Source: Candidatus Epulonipiscium sp. (GTDB lineage: Bacteria > Bacillota_A > Clostridia > Lachnospirales > Cellulosilyticaceae). From it: a DNA stretch of 37,222 bases. The notes under the pieces are model-generated. The model did no database searches. It worked only from the letters and a program-made list of their open reading frames with translations, and had not been told where the DNA came from. The stretch covers positions 1 to 37,222 of the forward strand of contig DUUM01000371.1 of NCBI GenBank assembly GCA_012841565.1. Reading direction: 5' to 3'. This document shows positions 1-7,460 of this stretch, one piece after another (position 1 is the first letter of the stretch; every line of letters begins with the position of its first letter). The position numbers and the translations under genes were made by a program.

Positions 1-75
1 AAACCAGATCTATTGAAAAACTATCTGCCATGGGCAGATTTACCGGAGCAATGCTACAGTAAAAAGAAAAACTAA
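1..75 (+). CDS. IS66 family transposase, C-terminal end only
   Basis: Frame 1 gives 24 codons and then TAA at 73-75. The peptide contains YLPWADLPEQC, which matches the conserved tail of IS66 (TnpC) transposases, where a LPW-x-D-LP-x-x-C stretch closes the protein. Only the tail is visible, so catalytic residues cannot be judged. The short distance from the stop codon to the terminal repeat (about 50 bases) also fits IS66. Confidence 0.65.
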   Translation, partial: KPDLLKNYLPWADLPEQCYSKKKN

Positions 76-82
76 TGAAACG

Positions 83-110
83 AACCTTGGTCTATGTGAC
101 TGAGGTTTTT
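83..110 (+). terminator. Terminator downstream of the IS66 transposase
   Basis: AACCTTGGTC (83-92) can pair with GACTGAGGTT (98-107) over 10 bp with two G-U pairs and a 5-base loop, and a T-run follows. It sits between the transposase stop and the element end. Confidence 0.5.
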
Positions 111-126
111 ACTATTTGACGCTTAC

Positions 127-314
127 GTTGGTTCCACAATATCTTCAAGTTTCGATTTGTATAAAGATGTAGTTTTTTCATCAGGCTCACTTAATTTGAT
201 TATTTGAACCCTGCTTTGAAGATTATTTAATTCATAAATATCGTTACCAAATACTTTTACTTGATTAGAAATCGACTCAACTTGTTCATCTATCTCATAA
301 TCAGTACTTTCCTT
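127..314 (-). pseudogene. Remnant of an unidentified gene cut by the IS66 insertion
   Basis: Read on the minus strand, 314 to 127 is open for about 62 codons right up to the IS66 end. It gives an acidic, polar peptide including DEQVESISNQVKVFGNDIY and SEPDEKTTSLYKSKLEDIV. There is an in-frame TAG immediately upstream (315-317) and no start codon inside, so this is a fragment. The frame very probably continued into the site where the IS landed. I do not recognise the family. The region 315-576 further upstream has no convincing gene, only a palindrome at 356-406. Confidence 0.35.
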
Positions 315-355
315 CTACCAAGGTATTCACCTTTCTGTTACACCATTCCTTATCA

Positions 356-406
356 CTTCTGCAGTTATACTAAGGAGATATGTATATCCTTTTGTAACTG
401 CAAAAG
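356..406. repeat. 51-nt near-palindrome in a degenerate intergenic stretch
   Basis: Outer arms CTTCTGCAGTTA (356-367) and TAACTGCAAAAG (395-406) are complementary at 11 of 12 positions. Inner arms AAGGAGATAT (372-381) and ATATCCTT (384-391) pair across a 2-base loop with one bulge. There is no T-run on either side, so it does not look like a simple terminator. The rest of 315-576 shows broken reading frames and nothing I can name. Confidence 0.45.
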
Positions 407-576
407 TTTCAAAAATAATAATGTTTCTCCTTTTGAGCTTTTACTCTATGAGTTTTCAAACGACTATCCCTGCAATCTCTTATGCTGTCGTACAAAACCA
501 GGCAAGCATAGGAAACAAATCTTACCTTATTAGTCTTGTAACTATTCTATCTCCAAAATATCTACTGGGTCACAAC

Positions 577-1608
577 TCAATTCCCAATTAGCATAAAATT
601 ATTAATATGACCTACTCCATATTCCTCAATAAAAATGGTTTTCTTCTTGCCTGTAACTAAATCATAATAATAAATACCTCTATTTTCATAATTTTCATCC
701 GATCCCAAATAATATATTCCATTATTACTTCGATCAAGTTGAACCTCACTAATATTTTTTGCATCAGGTATTTTTACTTCCTCAAACTCATCTGTATCCA
801 AACTTATTCTATTTATTTCCATACTATTATAGTTACTACTATCTCCGTCACGATAAATCAATAAATATTTATCCGTTGCTGAGATTGAAAGTATCTTTTC
901 CCGTTCAAAGAAAAATATCTTTTCCTTTGATGAAAAATCATTTTTGTATCTAGTTAATGTATTGTCCGGATAGTAATATCTATCTAACTCTTTTTTAGAC
1001 TGTTTCTCAGCATTTTCATATCCTTGTGCTTGGGAATATGTTGAAGTATAAAATTCGTTTTCATTTTCTATGTTTAGGCAAATTGACCACACATCTGTAT
1101 CATCATCTTCTAAATTATTATAAAGAATTGTTCCTGTTTTCTTATCATACTCTACAAGCCTTAATGCCCTAGTACCTTTCTTAACGGCAACTACAAGGAT
1201 ATTATCTCTTCTAGGAATAATATGGTTTATTGCAAATAAATCATCAGTTAATTGTTTCTTCTCATTAGTTTCAAGATCCATTGAAAATAATTCATCACCA
1301 TTCCCAGTTTTTTCATTTTTCGAGGAAAAATAAATCTTGTTATCACTTTTGCTATACACACCTAATGGATATTGTGATGTATATGCTACTGAATTAAGTT
1401 TTTCTAGATTATCTTTTTCTATATCGTATATCATAATGTTCGTTGTCATACCAGATTGAGGTCCCTGATTATCATTATAGGTAGTATAAGATATAGATAA
1501 ATAATCTTTAGGTTCTTCTTGATACTTACTGATGATATTACTGTTCACATTTGTACATGCTGTTAATAAGATTGCACTGGTGATAATAAATAATAATGTC
1601 TTTTTCAT
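577..1608 (-). CDS. Lipoprotein with a probable beta-propeller-type extracellular domain
   Basis: 343 residues. Residues 1-18 form a lipoprotein signal peptide ending in the lipobox LTAC, with Cys18 as the lipid-modified residue, so the mature protein should be anchored on the outer face of the membrane. The rest has recurring blocks of the kind KIYFSSKNE, ELFSMDLETNEKKQLTDD, GIYYLGSDE and GIYYYDLVTGKKKTI, i.e. a WD40/TolB-like repeat pattern of short strands ending in D-x-x-T-x-x-x-x-x. That suggests a 6-8 bladed propeller; no catalytic motif is visible. Start: ATG at 1608 with AAAGGAGA 5 bases upstream. It follows the secreted protein 1670-2464 by 61 bases and is probably co-transcribed. 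Exact role unknown. Confidence 0.75.
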   Translation of the reverse strand: MKKTLLFIITSAILLTACTNVNSNIISKYQEEPKDYLSISYTTYNDNQGPQSGMTTNIMIYDIEKDNLEKLNSVAYTSQYPLGVYSKSDNKIYFSSKNEKTGNGDELFSMDLETNEKKQLTDDLFAINHIIPRRDNILVVAVKKGTRALRLVEYDKKTGTILYNNLEDDDTDVWSICLNIENENEFYTSTYSQAQGYENAEKQSKKELDRYYYPDNTLTRYKNDFSSKEKIFFFEREKILSISATDKYLLIYRDGDSSNYNSMEINRISLDTDEFEEVKIPDAKNISEVQLDRSNNGIYYLGSDENYENRGIYYYDLVTGKKKTIFIEEYGVGHINNFMLIGN

Positions 1609-1669
1609 TTTATCTCCTTTTATTAATCTCTAGACTATGGATCAACTCATATTTATAGCTTTATAATAC

Positions 1670-2464
1670 TTAACTAGCTTTATAAAAGTACCTTCCCTTA
1701 AATGATAATGTGCTAGAATATGTTAATCCTAGATATTCAACCCCTGTCTTCCATATATCTAAAATTGCATCTGGTAATTGTCCATTATCTCTCTTATAGA
1801 AAATATGGGTGTAATTTGTATCTGATAAGTCATTATTCAATCTTCTAGTATTTATTTCTTGCCCATGTTTTGGATTATCATAATCTCCTCTTGTCGCACA
1901 ATCTCCCTTTTTAAGAGTGTTGCTACTTTCTCCTATAGTGTCAGTAAATACGGTGAACCTACCTGTTCCAATTACATTGTTATACTGATTAACAACAAGT
2001 TCATTATTATTTTTCCCCCATACATAGGTTCCGATAGGACTAGTTGTTCCTCTAGGTAATGGATTATAAGCCCTGGATGCAGATGGATATATAATATTTT
2101 TTATAAATCCTTCACCATCATAAACAACCTTCATCCCTACCTCTGGAAATATTTCTTCCCTTTTTATGGGTATATTCCTCACTGACTCTTTTACATCTTT
2201 TATCATTTTCTTTTCTTCATAATATTGATTTTTTTCATAATCTGACATTAAAGATAGGTCTAATTCTTCATAAGGAACTTGAATGCTTTGATTTCTTAGA
2301 TTCTTACCAGGTTCTATTATTATTATCTCTAAATTATCACCAAATTCAATGACAGCATTAGGATTCATTACACCTGGTATTTTCACATCCCTTATTTCGT
2401 TTGCCATTACCGCATTTGGCAATAACAAGGTTACCAATAATATCAATACCAAAATCTTTTTCAT
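1670..2464 (-). CDS. Secreted protein of unknown function
   Basis: 264 residues starting at ATG 2464 behind a strong GAGGAGG site. Residues 1-21 are a classical signal peptide (Lys pair, Leu/Ile-rich core, cleavage after VMA). The mature part has a charged middle (KNQYYEEKKMIKDVKESV, about residues 75-95) and a C-terminal half rich in Tyr, Asn and Gly with the stretches GTYVWGKNN, GDCATRGDYDNP, INTRRLNND and DAILDIWKTGVEYLG. This C-terminal pattern looks like a conserved family of exported Firmicutes proteins, but I cannot attach a function. The single Cys does not lie in a lipobox. It is upstream of, and probably co-transcribed with, the lipoprotein gene. Confidence 0.7.
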   Translation of the reverse strand: MKKILVLILLVTLLLPNAVMANEIRDVKIPGVMNPNAVIEFGDNLEIIIIEPGKNLRNQSIQVPYEELDLSLMSDYEKNQYYEEKKMIKDVKESVRNIPIKREEIFPEVGMKVVYDGEGFIKNIIYPSASRAYNPLPRGTTSPIGTYVWGKNNNELVVNQYNNVIGTGRFTVFTDTIGESSNTLKKGDCATRGDYDNPKHGQEINTRRLNNDLSDTNYTHIFYKRDNGQLPDAILDIWKTGVEYLGLTYSSTLSFKGRYFYKAS

Positions 2465-2593
2465 ACAATTTCCTCCTCATATCTAAGTTTTTTTAATACT
2501 TTAGTTCATCTTTTAAGATAATTTAATTATATCAATGAAATCATCCCCCTTCGATTTTTATCTGCACATATAGAATCTTGTTACAAGTGATGT

Positions 2594-2633
2594 TTGATAT
2601 ACTACCATATATAACAAATTTACTTGATATACT
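2594..2633. repeat. Two TTGATATACT direct repeats 30 bp apart in a promoter region
   Basis: TTGATATACT occurs at 2594-2603 and again at 2624-2633 in the 231-bp spacer 2465-2695 upstream of the secreted-protein gene. A start-to-start distance of 30 bp is close to three helical turns, as expected for a regulator binding the same face twice. No other gene is seen in this spacer. Confidence 0.4.
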
Positions 2634-2695
2634 GTTCATTCATATAAACTTAATTCTATGATATAGCCATTTTATCTATTTGAGCAACTAACTTT

Positions 2696-3127
2696 TTAAA
2701 TTTCACAAGTCCCAGAAGTAGCCTCTGCTTTTTCCCCATCCACAGTCACTACCACCTTAGTACGATATTTTATGCCAGAAATCCCTCTATAAGTCTTAGA
2801 TACAAACACGTTTCCAGTCCCTTTGAAACTCCACGATGTTACACTTGTCCATCTTCCAGAGGCATACTTTTCTAGATACATTGTTCCACCAATTGAACCA
2901 GAAGAGCTTTTAGCTTTTATATATACCTCTGGGTAAAGCGTAGTGCCTTCTGCTGAAATACTTGGTGAAATACCACTAATACTTTCCCACAATGGAGTAA
3001 TTGCCTGATAGTCTACCTTTGTTAGTGTTAGCTCTTTCAGTTCCATAGAATAGGTAGCATTTGTTATACCACCTCCTGCTAACAATGTAATAACCATTGC
3101 CGTTGCTCCAATCTTTTTAAGTTTCAT
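2696..3127 (-). CDS. Small secreted protein, probable beta-sandwich
   Basis: 143 residues, ATG at 3127 behind AAGGAGG. Residues 1 to about 25 form a signal peptide (KLKK then an Ala/Val/Leu/Gly core). The mature domain is rich in Ser, Thr, Gly and Tyr and ends with a strand-rich pattern (TMYLEKYASGRWTSVTSW, GNVFVSKTYRGISGIKYRT). It resembles small exported clostridial proteins with a 'YxxKYxxGxWxxVxSWSFKGTG' layout that may bind the cell surface. No catalytic motif is visible. It lies directly downstream of the anti-sigma gene with an 80-base gap, so it could belong to the regulon of that sigma factor, but that is inference. Confidence 0.65.
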   Translation of the reverse strand: MKLKKIGATAMVITLLAGGGITNATYSMELKELTLTKVDYQAITPLWESISGISPSISAEGTTLYPEVYIKAKSSSGSIGGTMYLEKYASGRWTSVTSWSFKGTGNVFVSKTYRGISGIKYRTKVVVTVDGEKAEATSGTCEI

Positions 3128-3207
3128 AAAAAATCCTCCTTAGCTATTATTTTAGGTTCTTACCTATATAACGCATAAGGAGGAAAAAGGGGACATGTTT
3201 TTTTAAA

Positions 3208-4182
3208 TTATTTTGAAATATTTTCTGCAACTTTTAGAATTACATCTTTATTTAAGTTTCCTATAATATGACATTCAATACCGTCTTGATACCATACTAG
3301 ATAAGCCATATCATCAATTTGCCACATATATGCTTGAGAGCCTTTAAAAGTAATTTCTTCTATTTCAATTCCTTCTGTATCATAGTATGATTTGTTTTCA
3401 CTAGATGGAGCAAATAATTTTATATCAAACTCTTGATTATAATCTGCTGAGTAATTATAAATTACCATATTACGACCCTCATGAATATCCACCAATTTAA
3501 ATCCAGTTGGAATATATTTAATTTTAAATGATGTTAGTTTAACTAAAATGTCATCTTCATCTATATTTTTAGGTGTGAATATACTAAATTTTTCAAACAC
3601 CTCAATTACCCAATCAAATACTTTTTCACGTGCTTCTGCATTAACTGCTAAAACAGCGGAGAAACTTAGAATACATACCAATATAAAAACAGCAACCCTT
3701 TTAGCTATTAACATAAGTATGTTATTAGGATTTTGCTTAATCTTGATATCTTTTAACTTTCGTCTGAAAGCCTTAGAATAATTAGGTTTGTGTACTATTC
3801 CAATATTATTATAGTCTTTTGTATCTTCGATAAGGGCAATTTTACAAGCTCTTTCCATAGACTTGTCATCAATCCATGAGTTATTAATTCCCATTAAATC
3901 AGATAGCATTTTTTGTATATAACGTAATTTCCCTATAGAATTTTCTATCTCTAGTAGCCTATCTGTTTCAGAGGGAGTATTATTGAAACAATATCGAAAG
4001 AAGAGAATACTACGATACTCTGATGGTAATAAGCCTATTTTTATAGCTAATTGTTCAACTTCCTCGTCAGATAATGATTGATATATAATGCTATTCATGT
4101 TTAATTTAATCATTCTTTCCAATTCATCTTGCAAAGATAATTGAAATACTTCTTTCAAAATATTATTAGCCATTTTGGGCAC
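3208..4182 (-). CDS. Membrane anti-sigma-like protein with C-terminal DUF4367-like domain
   Basis: About 325-330 residues. The N-terminal 150 residues are cytoplasmic and charged, with a helical sigma-binding-type region. A single membrane segment follows (around residues 161-188, ILMLIAKRVAVFILVCILSF). The extracytoplasmic part, from YIPTGFKLVDI to the end, fits the DUF4367 pattern seen in Firmicutes anti-sigma factors. The gene overlaps the end of the sigma-factor gene, which supports translational coupling and an anti-sigma role. Start: the GTG at 4182 has AAGGTGAT placed correctly upstream. An in-frame ATG at 4200 has no visible ribosome site, and an ATG at 4173 is too far from one. Function is inferred from domain order and context. 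Confidence 0.7.
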   Translation of the reverse strand: MPKMANNILKEVFQLSLQDELERMIKLNMNSIIYQSLSDEEVEQLAIKIGLLPSEYRSILFFRYCFNNTPSETDRLLEIENSIGKLRYIQKMLSDLMGINNSWIDDKSMERACKIALIEDTKDYNNIGIVHKPNYSKAFRRKLKDIKIKQNPNNILMLIAKRVAVFILVCILSFSAVLAVNAEAREKVFDWVIEVFEKFSIFTPKNIDEDDILVKLTSFKIKYIPTGFKLVDIHEGRNMVIYNYSADYNQEFDIKLFAPSSENKSYYDTEGIEIEEITFKGSQAYMWQIDDMAYLVWYQDGIECHIIGNLNKDVILKVAENISK

Positions 4183-4723
4183 TCTTATCACCTTCTTCAT
4201 AATATGATCGCAATTTCTTTAAAATACGTTGACTACGTTTCTTTGCAGCTTCTTCAGTAATTCCTAAAAGCTCTGAAATATCTTTAAATCTCATTTCATT
4301 GACAAAGCGCAGATGAACAAAAAATTTTTCATCATCTGAAAGTTTATTAATACAGGAAAGTAATTGTTCTTTATTTACTGTTTCTAAATATTCTTCTTCA
4401 ATATTATAATCTACTTCGCTATGGTCAAAATAGTCTAAATCCTCTACATGTATAATTTTCTTACGTTTTCTTATAATATTCATTGTTTCATTCTTCAATA
4501 TTACAACGCAGTAGGGTTCTATTTGGGGACATGGTAAAGTAGATATTTTTTCTATATTCTCTATAATCTTTAAAAATGTTTGTGATACAGCTTCTTCTGT
4601 ATCAAATTTATTCTTTAATATATTAAAAGAAATATTATACATTTTGACATTCATTTTCGAAAAGAACTTATTAATAAAATCTACTTCGTCATCTGTCATT
4701 ACACCAAATAGTAAAATTATCAA
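4166..4723 (-). CDS. RNA polymerase sigma factor, ECF-like
   Basis: 185 residues. The N-terminal part carries a region-2-like stretch (NISFNILKNKFDTEEAVSQT, about residues 30-50) with the typical acidic-aromatic pattern D-x-E-E-A-V-x-x-x-F. The C-terminal part is a region-4 helix-turn-helix (LSDDEKFFVHLRFVNEMRF then DISELLGITEEAAKKRSQR). The linker is short, as in ECF sigma factors. Start: TTG at 4723 is preceded by GGGGGTG at good spacing, while the ATG at 4699 lacks a ribosome site. The next gene overlaps its 3' end and encodes the presumed anti-sigma factor. Target promoters cannot be assigned with confidence. Confidence 0.85.
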   Translation of the reverse strand: MIILLFGVMTDDEVDFINKFFSKMNVKMYNISFNILKNKFDTEEAVSQTFLKIIENIEKISTLPCPQIEPYCVVILKNETMNIIRKRKKIIHVEDLDYFDHSEVDYNIEEEYLETVNKEQLLSCINKLSDDEKFFVHLRFVNEMRFKDISELLGITEEAAKKRSQRILKKLRSYYEEGDKSAQNG

Positions 4724-4881
4724 TTTTTCACCCCCATGAACTTTAAATAATCTATGAATTATCTCTTATATTTATTTAAATAGGAACAACTTTATTTGCT
4801 ACCAAAGTACTGAATTATATTAGATTTTAAGGTGTCATTTATCTTATACCCATATGTCATCTATAAAACTCCCTTAAAAAC

Positions 4882-4921
4882 AGGGTCAAAAAGAGGTGTT
4901 TTTTCACTCATTTTTGACCCT
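4882..4921 (-). terminator. Inverted repeat with T-run, probable terminator of the ABC-3C operon
   Basis: AGGGTCAAAAA (4882-4892) and TTTTTGACCCT (4911-4921) are perfectly complementary (11 bp). Read on the minus strand they are followed by GTTTTTAA. It lies about 120 bases downstream of the ATPase stop codon. The remaining spacer (4724-5037) holds three TGTCAT copies (4833, 4855, 4987) and no credible gene; a 70-codon plus-strand frame there has no ribosome site. Confidence 0.45.
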
Positions 4922-5037
4922 AAAACCACCCTCCACCTACTACATGTTGTGTCTGAACCCTACTTTTTCACCTCCGAGGTACTAGATGTCATCAGAATTA
5001 TACTCTCAACGTGGGTCGTCTGCTTGATAGGAACATA

Positions 5038-6972
5038 TTATTGATACCATTCCTTTGGTATTAATGCTTCGTTAACTTGTCCCTTCCTCCAAATTTCTTT
5101 CAAATTATTTTTAAATCTACTCTCGTCAAGCATAGCATGATCTGTAATTATTACTTGCATATTACCACATAAGCTCTCCACTGTATTGAAAATAAAATCA
5201 TACACTTTCCTAATAGCTTCTCTATCTTCAATTTTCAGCATCTTATCTTCAATATCTTGTTTTAATTCTTCAGGAAAATATGCATACGATGGTTGATCTA
5301 GAAACAAAAACCTTGGTACTGGGCAATTGTTTTCTATAAAATGCTTATGTAATGCAAAGTGAACAGCTAAGTGATAACCAACCCAATTTGCAGCCCCACC
5401 CATTTTTTCTAATGGTACTGGTTTATCCCTACGATCAGCCACGACAGTTAATCCTTTTAAATCAAATCTTATTGGATTCTCACTATGTTCTAACTCAAGC
5501 TCTTTTGCGTATTGGCTTATCGAATTTCCAATTCGATTTAATATTGAATCAGTCTTATCTTCTATGTTCTCTTGGGACAAAAGTTGCTCAAATTTAGCTA
5601 CTTCTTTTTCAACCCTCTTCAATTCAGATGTTAATTGAGATTGCGGAGCTAATTCTTGAATACTTTCTAGCCAAAGCATAATCTTTCCCATTATAATACC
5701 TTTTTGCGTATTTAATTCTTTATATTTATTTGCTATTTCCTCTTGTTCATATAGTGCATCAATTTTACTTTGGCTACATTCTATTTGCTCTATAATTTTT
5801 TCTTTCATATCTTTCAATTCATCAATATAACTCAATAATCTGGGTCTTTCACGCTCTACACCTTCTAGTTCATTTTTCACCTTCTCTAATGATTCTTGTA
5901 TTTGCTCAATATAAGGAATAGGATATTTTACTGTTTTATCAAGTTTTGAGTTTTTATTCGCATTCAACTTCTTATATAATCCTATAGATTCTAGTCTACT
6001 TGTTTGGATTTCTAATTCATCATAGTAATCTTCACTTGTATTTATAAAATTATATGCAGAAAAAATCTTATCTTCTAGTCTTCGTTTATTATATCTTAAC
6101 TCTTCAATCTCTAGAATCACCCCATTTATTTCATTATAATTTGGATGTTCTACTTGACTAGGTTCCCAATTTAATACCTCTTCTAAAACCACCTTATACT
6201 CTTCTAATGAGTCTAATTTATAATTATTACTATTAAGTATTCCAACACCTTGAGCATGCGTTAATAGTAACTGAGCTTTTGAAAAATCATTACCATTAAT
6301 CAGTTCTGCTTCCTTTATTTTCTTTCTTATCTTACTACGCTCTCTTTTATGGGTAGTTAACTCATTTTCAATGCGTAGTCTATCTTTTCTTACCGCCCCT
6401 AATAAATATGGTAATGTATCCCTCATTGCCTGTGGAATAAATTCCTCTGATTGCTTATGAAAAAGATATTTTTTTGTACCTATATCATTTTGATCTTGAA
6501 AACAATAGAACAAAGCGTGTCTTATTGTTGTTTCTAAATCATTTCTTGTATGTCCTTCATCAGGTTTATAAAGATTCTCTATAATACCAATCTTATTCGT
6601 TAATATTTGAATTATATCCTCCATATTAGTTTCTGGGTTTTCTGGAGCTTCACTAGGTACTTCTATATTTTGTTTAATAATATACATAGCTTGGTTAGTT
6701 GATTGCTTTCCTTTTTCAGGATTTTTACGTGCAATAAACATCTGATCATTTGGAAACTGAAGTTTTATCCCATACCAAGATACATTGTCTTTAATAATGC
6801 CTTCTGGTATTCTACAATCTTCACTCCCAAGACAATATTGAACAATTTCTAGTAAAGCTGTTTTTCCCGTTTTTTCTTTACCTGAAATTATGGTAACTCC
6901 TTGTTTATTAAATTCAATACAACGTTTTTTCTTCCCATCCTTACTATATAGTACCAACTCAATTATTTTCAT
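5038..6972 (-). CDS. ABC-3C system SMC-like ATPase (DUF3732 type)
   Basis: About 644 residues from the ATG at 6972. The N-terminus begins KIIELVLYSKDGKKK and has a Walker A loop, SGKEKTGKTALLEIVQYCLG. Long coiled coils fill the middle (roughly residues 200-460). The C-terminal head has Walker B RFLFLDQPSYAYFPEE and an H-loop-like VIITDHAML. This layout is that of the DUF3732 SMC/Rad50-like ATPases of ABC-three-component conflict systems. It is the last gene of the operon; its start falls right at the stop of the middle-component gene. An upstream ATG at 6999 would add 9 residues and overlap that gene; I prefer 6972 because the family motif starts immediately after it. Inferred role: sensing or clamping foreign nucleic acid and licensing the effector. 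Confidence 0.85.
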   Translation of the reverse strand: MKIIELVLYSKDGKKKRCIEFNKQGVTIISGKEKTGKTALLEIVQYCLGSEDCRIPEGIIKDNVSWYGIKLQFPNDQMFIARKNPEKGKQSTNQAMYIIKQNIEVPSEAPENPETNMEDIIQILTNKIGIIENLYKPDEGHTRNDLETTIRHALFYCFQDQNDIGTKKYLFHKQSEEFIPQAMRDTLPYLLGAVRKDRLRIENELTTHKRERSKIRKKIKEAELINGNDFSKAQLLLTHAQGVGILNSNNYKLDSLEEYKVVLEEVLNWEPSQVEHPNYNEINGVILEIEELRYNKRRLEDKIFSAYNFINTSEDYYDELEIQTSRLESIGLYKKLNANKNSKLDKTVKYPIPYIEQIQESLEKVKNELEGVERERPRLLSYIDELKDMKEKIIEQIECSQSKIDALYEQEEIANKYKELNTQKGIIMGKIMLWLESIQELAPQSQLTSELKRVEKEVAKFEQLLSQENIEDKTDSILNRIGNSISQYAKELELEHSENPIRFDLKGLTVVADRRDKPVPLEKMGGAANWVGYHLAVHFALHKHFIENNCPVPRFLFLDQPSYAYFPEELKQDIEDKMLKIEDREAIRKVYDFIFNTVESLCGNMQVIITDHAMLDESRFKNNLKEIWRKGQVNEALIPKEWYQ

Positions 6973-6973
6973 T

Positions 6974-7459
6974 TTATGGTTTAACCCCCCACATAACATA
7001 TACTGTTCCTATATCATTAGCTCTCGCAAACCACTTTCCTATTACTTTTGCCTTGCCTATGCATGCCTTAGTTTCTTCATGTAATGTGTCAGCTTTTCTT
7101 TTTATAGGTTTATTAATTATAAAAAGCTTTCCCTCTTTAATTTTTATAACATTATATTCTATCAGAAAAACATATGCTTCTAATGTAATATCTAAAAGAT
7201 TATTAACCCTATGTCCAAAATTAATTTTAACTTGTGGATTTCTTTGCAGCCACACACTCATATGCGTTCTACTACTTTCTATTCTATCTCTTGTAGCTTT
7301 ATGTAATATAATTGGTAACACAAACGGTAGCAATAAAAATGGCATCCCGTCTTTTTTAATTTTATAATAGTCTTCTACCACATAATAAATTAATTCCCCA
7401 CAAAATGCAGGGTTAAAATTATTGGCTATTTCTCTTGGACGTTTCCTCCATTCTTTCAT
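6974..7459 (-). CDS. ABC-3C system middle component
   Basis: 161 residues, ATG at 7459 one base after the upstream stop, with AGGAAGGGG as ribosome site. The opening EWRKRPREIANNFNPAFCG, the run FVLPIILHKATRD and the end GKWFARANDIGTVYVMWGVKP match the conserved profile of the short middle component placed between effector and ATPase in ABC-3C systems. It has no catalytic motif and is thought to be an adaptor between the SMC-like ATPase and the effector. The tight gene packing on both sides implies one transcript with fixed stoichiometry. Confidence 0.8.
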   Translation of the reverse strand: MKEWRKRPREIANNFNPAFCGELIYYVVEDYYKIKKDGMPFLLLPFVLPIILHKATRDRIESSRTHMSVWLQRNPQVKINFGHRVNNLLDITLEAYVFLIEYNVIKIKEGKLFIINKPIKRKADTLHEETKACIGKAKVIGKWFARANDIGTVYVMWGVKP

Positions 7460-7460
7460 T

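Larger units (their letters stand above)
1..126 (+). mobile_element. Right end of an IS66-family insertion sequence (partial)
   Basis: The window opens inside the last codons of an IS66-type transposase. The end of the element is marked at 118-126 by GACGCTTAC, the complement of GTAAGCGTC; IS66-family terminal repeats begin with GTAA. Between the stop codon and this end lies a short terminator hairpin. The element runs off the left edge, so its other end and the 8-bp target duplication typical of the family cannot be checked. It seems to have landed in a minus-strand gene whose remnant starts at 127. Confidence 0.7.

Noticed and set aside
261..533. 90-codon plus-strand frame left of the lipoprotein gene
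   Set aside because: No ribosome site, odd Cys/Phe/Tyr-rich composition, and it runs across the palindrome at 356-406; it looks like chance in non-coding DNA.
4832..5044. 70-codon plus-strand frame in the spacer before the ABC-3C operon
   Set aside because: No ribosome site, contains a terminator hairpin, and its end overlaps the ATPase 3' end; no family resemblance.
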